From: RGIG5612 sp045600845
GTDB taxonomy: Bacteria > Bacillota > Clostridia > Lachnospirales > Lachnospiraceae
Direction of reading: 5' to 3'
Length of the DNA stretch: 64,000 nucleotides
NCBI GenBank assembly: GCA_045600845.1
Contig: JAZRYR010000051.1
Span: 17,531-81,530 of the forward strand
Shown piece after piece: positions 60,001 to 64,000 of the stretch. Every line of letters begins with the position of its first letter. Position 1 is the first letter of the stretch. Under the pieces are notes generated by a model that saw only the letters and a list, made by a program, of their open reading frames with translations, was not told the DNA's origin and did not search any database. The position numbers and the translations under genes were made by a program.

Positions 60001-60536
60001 GAGAAAAGGAGACGGAGGAGCCGAAATCCTTCCAGGCGGAGAAAAGCACTCTTTCCAAAGCGGCGGAACGAGGAACAGTATATCATAAGGTCTTTGAACT
60101 TTTAGATTACGACAAGGACGATATTTCCAAACAGATAGACATGCTTGTGGAAAAAGGCTTGCTGACGGAAGATCAGAAAAAGCTTATAAAATCAGAACAT
60201 TTCGACCGTTTCCTGAAATCCGATTTAGGACTGCGCATGAAGAATGCCTACGAGAACCATTGTCTCTACCGGGAGCAGCAGTTTGTTATGGGCATGGAAG
60301 AAAAGGGTGAGTTACGACTGATACAGGGAATTATCGATGCTTTCTTTGAGGAAGACGGAAACATTATTCTGGTGGATTACAAAACCGACCGGAGTACAGA
60401 GGAGGAACATTATATTCATATTTATGCTCCGCAGCAGGAAGCCTATGCCCGGGCCTTAGAGGCGGCAAAAGGGAAAAAGGTTACGGAAATGATTCTGTAT
60501 TCTACCGAAATGGGAAAAGAAATCCATCTGAAATAA
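57045..60536 (+). CDS. addA: Helicase-exonuclease AddAB subunit AddA
   Basis: AddA is the UvrD-like 3'-5' helicase and nuclease subunit for recombinational repair. It has 1163 residues. Walker A is SAAAGSGKTT (Lys31), the DEAD-like motif II is IIVDEYQDTN, motif III/IV shows GDMKQSIYGFR, and motif V/VI has MTIHKSKGLEFP and LLYVALTRAKEKL. The C-terminal RecB-type nuclease has GTVYHKVFELLDY and ILVDYKTDR with catalytic Asp and Lys. GAAGG lies eight bases before the ATG. It overlaps addB, so both subunits come from one transcript. Confidence 0.97.
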   Translation: MAGFEPNEAQQKAIDARDKNVLVSAAAGSGKTTVLVERVLKMVMEEKVDIDSLIIMTFTKAAAASMKEKIYSRIRAALKNEELEETVKDHLKRQLMKIHGARICTIDSLCMDIVKENFQCVDIDPGFSIADEAEIAMMKSDILGEILESHYNNPTESFLKFASNYTDKDDSKIEELILELLRFAESHPSPDTWLHMLVASYEDAATLQPDLEKEENRWLLFFAQMMNSKLESIMDLCLDGIVACGENYGPENYLGNFEYVQAALEKIQGNCFDNRGKLIKETLEEWPGLKPIRSKDVDEILKEQAKEAYGAIKEELKKLYDRFFYQDLESMYKDMGSCGEIVRELVGLTCELREKLMAEKKERNIFGFNDIAHFALDVLIGYDEKGNPYFTETADSLAKATVQIIVDEYQDTNRLQDALVTALSAERFGRPDVFMVGDMKQSIYGFRLACPELFIEKYNSYDAYENCERIILDENYRSRKEVVDFTNLIFSQTMTPSVGGIDYNDGNALIFGAKFEEPLFDMTPEILMINSSGENAKIAESYEIAKKIEELVGSGSVRYSDIAILTRTANNPQLERCLSDRNIPMVKSANKGFFDTLEIRLALNLLRIIDNPLQDIPFAAVLTSPVVGLDANALATIKTKFEGNGFCMYQGCQAIAENNLSIRRFMEKLEVYRARSDYFDIPYFMDYVLEDSGLYHIVSAMPQGESRTANLEFLKSLASNFSKGTYTGLFNFIRYIEEIQKADMDFGQAQVVNADLDAVQLMTIHKSKGLEFPVVFLAVAGKQYNDRDNSKPIVLDADLGVGVEIRDVEEKTKRRTLLMETMIEKKKRDLYAEEMRLLYVALTRAKEKLFISGTAGKMQKQIDRWEAEKGCENPPEPMSEAMILSDKSYMNLIGDCLTKKTDVPFRWEIKSIEDIEVERVAELFNVEEKKASLKAIIDSAEENSEDLFSYVYPHEEATKTQVKMTASQLERKETETGEDMAFDRGREKETEEPKSFQAEKSTLSKAAERGTVYHKVFELLDYDKDDISKQIDMLVEKGLLTEDQKKLIKSEHFDRFLKSDLGLRMKNAYENHCLYREQQFVMGMEEKGELRLIQGIIDAFFEEDGNIILVDYKTDRSTEEEHYIHIYAPQQEAYARALEAAKGKKVTEMILYSTEMGKEIHLK

Positions 60537-60540
60537 TAAT

Positions 60541-60568
60541 TTGACAAAGAAGGTATAACTGATAGAAT
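60541..60568 (+). promoter_or_regulatory. Promoter of the S66 peptidase-Suf operon
   Basis: TTGACA (60541-60546), a 16-base spacer, and TAGAAT (60563-60568), placed just after the addA stop. A TATAAT at 60569-60574 would need a 22-base spacer and is less likely. Confidence 0.7.
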
Positions 60569-60597
60569 TATAATGTTATGGAGGTTGGTGAAAGACG

Positions 60598-61635
60598 ATG
60601 ATTTTTCCGGAATATCTGAAAAAGAAGGATGGAATCGGCGTAACGGCTATGAGTTATCCGGTAGAAGATGATCTGGAACGATTTCGTTTTGAACATGGTG
60701 CCGGAACATTGAAAGAGATGGGCTATGACGTGACCTTTACGGGGAACGTTTTTAAAACCGCCGATGCCTTCGGACGAAGCGGAAGCGGAGAAGAAAAAGC
60801 GGACCAGTTTAACGAGCTGGTAAAAAACGAAAAGGTAAAAGCAATCATCAGTGCCGGCGGAGGAGACTTCCTGGCAGAAATGCTCCCTTACGTAGATCTG
60901 GAAGCTTTTCGGAAGAATCCAAAGTGGGTTCAGGGTTATTCGGACAACACCTCCATTCTTTACTACCTGACCACGAAGACGGATGTTGCCACAGCCTATG
61001 GCTGCAATTTCTCGGACTTTGGCATGGAGCCTTGGGGTGTAAGTGTAAAACGAGGCTTCGGAGTTTTAGAAGGAAGGGTAAAGAAACAAGAAAGTTTTGA
61101 TTATTATCAGGACGGTTTTGGAAATTATGAAACGGGACTGGAAGATTATGATGCTACGGTTCCTGTGGAATGGAAAACCTTAGATGGAAACAAAGCCTGT
61201 ATGGAAGGCCGACTGATCGGCGGATGTCTGGACGTACTGTTAAACATTTGTGGAACGCCTTTTGACGGCACCAGGGACTTTGTAGAAAAATATAAAAAAG
61301 ACGGAATTATTTGGTATCTGGAAAGCTTCGACTTAGGTTTTGAACAGCTCATGGAAGGCTTGTGGAAATTAAAAATTTCCGATTGGTTTGAAGGCGCGAA
61401 GGGCTTTGTCTTTGGACGTCCTCTGTTCTATAAGGCAGTAAACTATGATGGAACACCTCTTCCTTCTTATCAGGAAGTTTTGATGGAACGGTTAGGAGAT
61501 TTACATGTTCCGGTGATTCTGAATGCTGATATTGGACATAAGGGACCGCAGTTTGTTATGATTAATGGCGCCATGGCGACAGTGGAAGCAGAAAACGGAA
61601 AAGGTTCCGTAACATATTGGGAGGCTGAATGTTAG
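60598..61635 (+). CDS. S66 family peptidase (LD-carboxypeptidase/MccF-like)
   Basis: The protein has 345 residues with no signal peptide. The S66 catalytic residues are visible: Ser115 in QGYSDNTSIL, Glu242 in WYLESFDLG and His314 in ADIGHKGPQF; AIISAGGGDFLAEMLP supplies the oxyanion loop. Relatives trim tetrapeptides of recycled peptidoglycan to tripeptides or inactivate microcin C-like nucleotide peptides. Length and the GYSD pattern fit either. GGTGAAAGACG and a more distant GGAGG precede the ATG. The stop overlaps sufC by seven bases, an uncommon partner. Confidence 0.92.
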   Translation: MIFPEYLKKKDGIGVTAMSYPVEDDLERFRFEHGAGTLKEMGYDVTFTGNVFKTADAFGRSGSGEEKADQFNELVKNEKVKAIISAGGGDFLAEMLPYVDLEAFRKNPKWVQGYSDNTSILYYLTTKTDVATAYGCNFSDFGMEPWGVSVKRGFGVLEGRVKKQESFDYYQDGFGNYETGLEDYDATVPVEWKTLDGNKACMEGRLIGGCLDVLLNICGTPFDGTRDFVEKYKKDGIIWYLESFDLGFEQLMEGLWKLKISDWFEGAKGFVFGRPLFYKAVNYDGTPLPSYQEVLMERLGDLHVPVILNADIGHKGPQFVMINGAMATVEAENGKGSVTYWEAEC

Positions 61636-62351
61636 AGTTAAAGAATGTTTCGTTTCAGGTTGTAGACGAAAATAATGTAAATAAAGAAATCATCAAAAAC
61701 ATCAGTTTGAAAATTGATGATAAGAAGTTTATTGCCATTACCGGACCAAATGGTGGCGGCAAATCTACTTTAGCGAAATTAATCGTAGGTATTTATGAAC
61801 CAACGGAAGGCCAGATCCTTTTTGATGGTGTGGATATTACCCATATGTCTATTACAGACCGTGCGAGAATGGGAATCAGCTTTGCTTTCCAGTCTCCGGT
61901 AAGATTTAAGGGAATCAAAGTAAAAGATTTAATGACGCTGGCAGCAGGGAAGGAAACCACCGTTGCACAGGCTTGCGAATTTTTAAGCGAAGTCGGTCTT
62001 TGTGCAAGAGACTACATTGATCGGGATGTAGATGGCAGCTTATCCGGCGGCGAATTGAAGCGAATTGAAATTGCACAGTTAATTGCCCGAGATACGAAAT
62101 TAAGTGTATTGGATGAACCGGAAGCTGGCATTGACCTGTGGAGTTTCTCTAACCTTATTAAGGTGTTTGAAAAGATGAGAGCGGAAAGAGAACGCAACAT
62201 TTTAATTATCAGCCATCAGGAAAGAATTCTTGATATTGCAGATGAAATCGTAGTTATTAAGGATGGCGAGATTGTAGCTTACGATAAGAAAGATGAGATT
62301 TTACCGGAATTACTGAAGGGAACTGCAGGCTGCAAATTTTATCAGGATTAA
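61629..62351 (+). CDS. sufC: SufC-type Fe-S cluster assembly ATPase
   Basis: This soluble ABC-type ATPase powers the SufB/D scaffold. It has 240 residues. Walker A is ITGPNGGGKST, the Q-loop is FAFQSPVRFKGIKV, the signature is GSLSGGELKRIEIAQ and Walker B is LSVLDEPEAGIDL, where the SufC-typical DEPEAGID stands out from transporter ATPases. ISHQERIL is the switch-histidine region. GGGAGG lies five bases before the ATG, which overlaps the S66 gene. The partner SufB/D-like gene follows after 15 bases. No sufS or sufU is visible in the window. Confidence 0.95.
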   Translation: MLELKNVSFQVVDENNVNKEIIKNISLKIDDKKFIAITGPNGGGKSTLAKLIVGIYEPTEGQILFDGVDITHMSITDRARMGISFAFQSPVRFKGIKVKDLMTLAAGKETTVAQACEFLSEVGLCARDYIDRDVDGSLSGGELKRIEIAQLIARDTKLSVLDEPEAGIDLWSFSNLIKVFEKMRAERERNILIISHQERILDIADEIVVIKDGEIVAYDKKDEILPELLKGTAGCKFYQD

Positions 62352-62366
62352 TGGAAGAGGTACAAG

Positions 62367-63293
62367 ATGGATCAGATTCAGAAAGATATACTTCAGCAGG
62401 TTGCTGACATTCATGAAGTTCCGGAGGGCGCATACAACATCCGTGCCAACGGAAAAACTGAAAGCCGCAATACGACTGCCAATATAGATATTGTTTCCAA
62501 AGAAGACAAACCGGGCATCGATATCATTATTAAGCCGGGCACAAAAAATGAGAGCCTCCATATTCCGGTAATCATCAGCGAGAGCGGACTGAAGGACTTA
62601 GTTTATAACGACTTTTATATTGGCGAAGGCAGTGATGTCACCATCGTTGCCGGCTGTGGTATCCACAACTGTGGCGACCAGACCAGCCAGCATGACGGCA
62701 TTCATTCCTTCCATGTAGGGAAAAATGCCAGAGTAAAATATATTGAAAAGCATTACGGAGAAAATGACCCGAATGCTCCTGGAAAGAATGTAATGAATCC
62801 GACGACAATTGTTGAGATTGAAGAAGGCGGATACATGGAAATGGAAACCACCCAGATTAAGGGCATCGACGATACCTTGCGTGATACCAAAGCTGTTCTG
62901 AAGGGCGAAGGAGCGAAGCTGGTCGTGAGAGATAAACTCATGACCCATGGAAGCCAGCATGCAGACGCCGTGTTCAGCGTTATCATGGACGGCCTGGATT
63001 GTTCCTGCGACCTGATCAGCAGAGCCGTTGCGAAGGATGATTCGACCCAGACCTTTAAGGCGGACATCGTTGGTAATGCAAAGTGTGCTTCCCATACGGA
63101 GTGCGACGCTATCATCATGGATAATGCGAAAATCAGCGCATCGCCGGAAATTACAGCCAACGATTTGGATGCGGCTTTAATCCATGAAGCAGCCATCGGA
63201 AAGATTGCAGGCGAGCAATTGATTAAGCTCATGACCTTAGGTCTTACCGAAGAAGAGGCGGAGCAGGAAATCATCGCCGGCTTCCTGAAATAA
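62367..63293 (+). CDS. SufB/SufD-family Fe-S scaffold protein (short form)
   Basis: The protein has 308 residues, shorter than SufB (about 470) or SufD (about 420), and equals the beta-helix core plus C-terminal helices. The core shows the beta-helix pattern with GCGIHNCGDQTSQHDGIHSF and GKNARVKYIEKHYG. The cluster-binding region is NAKCASHTECDAIIMD, with Cys, His and Glu as in SufB, followed by ISASPEITANDLDAALIHEA and GLTEEEAEQEIIAGFL. Being the only scaffold next to sufC suggests a homomeric minimal Suf (SmsB-like) arrangement. GAAGAGGTACAAG precedes the ATG. A terminator follows closely. Confidence 0.92.
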   Translation: MDQIQKDILQQVADIHEVPEGAYNIRANGKTESRNTTANIDIVSKEDKPGIDIIIKPGTKNESLHIPVIISESGLKDLVYNDFYIGEGSDVTIVAGCGIHNCGDQTSQHDGIHSFHVGKNARVKYIEKHYGENDPNAPGKNVMNPTTIVEIEEGGYMEMETTQIKGIDDTLRDTKAVLKGEGAKLVVRDKLMTHGSQHADAVFSVIMDGLDCSCDLISRAVAKDDSTQTFKADIVGNAKCASHTECDAIIMDNAKISASPEITANDLDAALIHEAAIGKIAGEQLIKLMTLGLTEEEAEQEIIAGFLK

Positions 63294-63300
63294 TAGAAGT

Positions 63301-63334
63301 AAAGGGCACCTTCTTAATGAAGGCGCCCTTTATT
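63301..63334 (+). terminator. Intrinsic terminator of the Suf operon
   Basis: AAAGGGC and CCTTC pair with GAAGG and GCCCTTT around a TTAAT loop, with one A-C mismatch in the stem, followed by a short T-containing tail. Confidence 0.82.
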
Positions 63335-63362
63335 GATTGTATGGCGGTGCCATCACAATAAA

Positions 63363-63381
63363 CCACCTGCTATGCAGGTGG
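63363..63381. repeat. Left-end subterminal hairpin of the insertion sequence
   Basis: An 8-bp perfect stem, CCACCTGC/GCAGGTGG, with loop TAT. IS200/IS605 transposases recognise such hairpins in single-stranded DNA at each end. Confidence 0.7.
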
Positions 63382-63428
63382 AATCGATAGCTTTAGCTTC
63401 AAGCAAAAAACCTCCAGTGATACAATGA

Positions 63429-63449
63429 GTGCAGGTTCGCCAACCGCAC
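63429..63449 (+). promoter_or_regulatory. Hairpin in the transposase mRNA leader
   Basis: GTGC-A-GGTT pairs with AACC-GCAC around CGCC, 11 bases before the AAAGGAGGT ribosome site. Leader hairpins limit transposase expression in IS200 relatives; the same role here is inference. Confidence 0.5.
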
Positions 63450-63475
63450 AGAATTGAATCAAAGGAGGTATCCGA

Positions 63476-63937
63476 ATGGATAAAAACAGTTTAGCACACA
63501 CCATGTGGGAATGTAAGTATCACATCGTGTTTGCGCCGAAATATAGAAGAAAAGTTATCTATAACAAGATACGTGCAGATGTGGGACATATCCTCAGTGA
63601 ATTATATAAAAGAAAAGGCGTGGAGATCATCGAGGCAGAAGCTATGCCAGATCATATCCATATGTTCGTGAGGATCCCACCGAAGTACAGCGTATCAGAG
63701 ATCATGGGATATCTAAAGGGAAAAAGTTCGCTAATGATATTCGAGAGGCATGCAAACCTAAAGTATAAATACGGAAACCGGCATTTCTGGTGCAGAGGAT
63801 ATTACGTAGATACCGTAGGAAAAAATGCAAAGAAGATTCAGGAATATATCCGGAACCAGATGAAGGAAGATCTCGAATATGACCAGATGACACTCAAGGA
63901 GTATATCGACCCGTTCACGGGTGAGCCGGTAAAATAG
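63476..63937 (+). CDS. tnpA: IS200/IS605 family transposase TnpA
   Basis: This Y1 HUH single-strand transposase has 153 residues. WECKYHIVFAPKYRRKVI is the family N-terminus. The metal-binding HUH motif is PDHIHMFV with His60 and His62. The nucleophile is most likely Tyr124 in KIQEYIRNQ, preceded by FWCRGYYVDTVG. It is full length and appears intact, with AAAGGAGGT eight bases before the ATG. Such enzymes excise and insert a circular single strand without target duplication. It is the only clear mobile gene in the window. Confidence 0.95.
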   Translation: MDKNSLAHTMWECKYHIVFAPKYRRKVIYNKIRADVGHILSELYKRKGVEIIEAEAMPDHIHMFVRIPPKYSVSEIMGYLKGKSSLMIFERHANLKYKYGNRHFWCRGYYVDTVGKNAKKIQEYIRNQMKEDLEYDQMTLKEYIDPFTGEPVK

Positions 63938-63949
63938 GGCAATAAAAAA

Positions 63950-63963
63950 GGCCCTTCAGGGCC
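63950..63963. repeat. Right-end hairpin candidate of the insertion sequence
   Basis: GGCCC-TTCA-GGGCC, a perfect 5-bp stem, lies 12 bases after the transposase stop. It may serve as the right-end recognition hairpin and as a transcription stop. Confidence 0.5.
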
Positions 63964-64000
63964 AGCCCGGGACCGCGGTGCGGAAGGCGGACTATTCAGA

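Larger units (their letters stand above)
63345..64000 (+). mobile_element. IS200/IS605-family insertion sequence, right end at or beyond the window edge
   Basis: It comprises the transposase gene plus flanking imperfect palindromes: CCACCTGC-TAT-GCAGGTGG at 63363-63381 on the left and GGCCC-TTCA-GGGCC at 63950-63963 on the right. A second hairpin (63429-63449) sits just before the ribosome site. The outer boundaries are not certain: the left end is placed by eye after the Suf terminator, and the right end is not resolved before base 64000. No tnpB or accessory gene is visible. Confidence 0.75.

Noticed and set aside
60569..60574. TATAAT as the -10 of the S66 gene
   Set aside because: It would need a 22-base spacer to the TTGACA; TAGAAT at 60563-60568 with 16 bases is better.

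Overview
The window (64 kb, moderate-to-low G+C) reads as chromosome of a Clostridia bacterium, most likely a Lachnospiraceae member. The grounds are the Firmicutes-type AddAB nuclease, a bifunctional class A PBP, LytR-CpsA-Psr (LCP) and HtrA surface proteins, AGGAGG ribosome binding sites, TTGACA/TATAAT promoters with 17-base spacers, and a uniform codon style rich in CCG and TTCCGG. Nearly all genes lie on the plus strand. Only yigZ, a polytopic membrane protein gene and asnS run the other way.

Layout. 1-4487: a three-gene set of unrecognised function (large helical protein, Hsp70/actin-like ATPase-fold protein, TPR protein) that overlaps valS (4471-7125). 7126-12379: yigZ (minus), a class A penicillin-binding protein behind a perfect consensus promoter, then dapA and dapB (diaminopimelate/lysine branch). 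12380-37526: a roughly 25 kb surface-polysaccharide locus. It contains a GT-C-like membrane protein (minus); an acyl carrier protein, MBOAT and DHHW/AlgJ-like acylation module; an FAD oxidoreductase, GT2, SDR, TIM-barrel isomerase, GT2 and methyltransferase cassette; capF-capE-capG for UDP-N-acetyl-L-fucosamine; a WbuB-like glycosyltransferase; a dolichol-phosphate-mannose-synthase-like GT2 with DUF2304; two more large membrane proteins; a Wzx flippase; a double-domain GT8; and an LCP ligase with a 36-bp coding repeat. 37644-40705: HtrA and ClpX. 40747-47500: seven tRNA genes interspersed with a HAAS-like protein, a THUMP RNA methyltransferase, a papain-like secreted protease, an RdgB-type NTP pyrophosphatase and a MATE transporter. 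47598-51128: a very large secreted protein with an IdeS-like (C66) cysteine-protease domain, a beta-helix region and an NPDTG sorting signal. 51226-63293: asnS (minus), an AEC permease, addB-addA, an S66 LD-carboxypeptidase-like gene, and a two-gene SufC-SufB/D Fe-S assembly set. 63340-64000: an IS200/IS605-family insertion running to the window edge.

How it works together (inference). The polysaccharide locus can make a FucNAc-containing repeat unit, flip it with Wzx, decorate it outside the membrane using polyprenyl-phosphate sugars (three DPM-like GT2 enzymes against three GT-C-like membrane proteins) and O-acylate it through ACP/MBOAT/DHHW. The LCP protein would then attach it to the wall built by the PBP. 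No initiating sugar-phosphate transferase and no acyl-ACP ligase is visible, so these must be encoded elsewhere.

The observations most worth follow-up are the IdeS-like surface protease, the Hsp70-like triad upstream of valS, the ACP-dependent acylation module, and the FAD oxidoreductase cassette with an unusual cysteine cluster. Family names are from memory and pattern recognition. No search was run.
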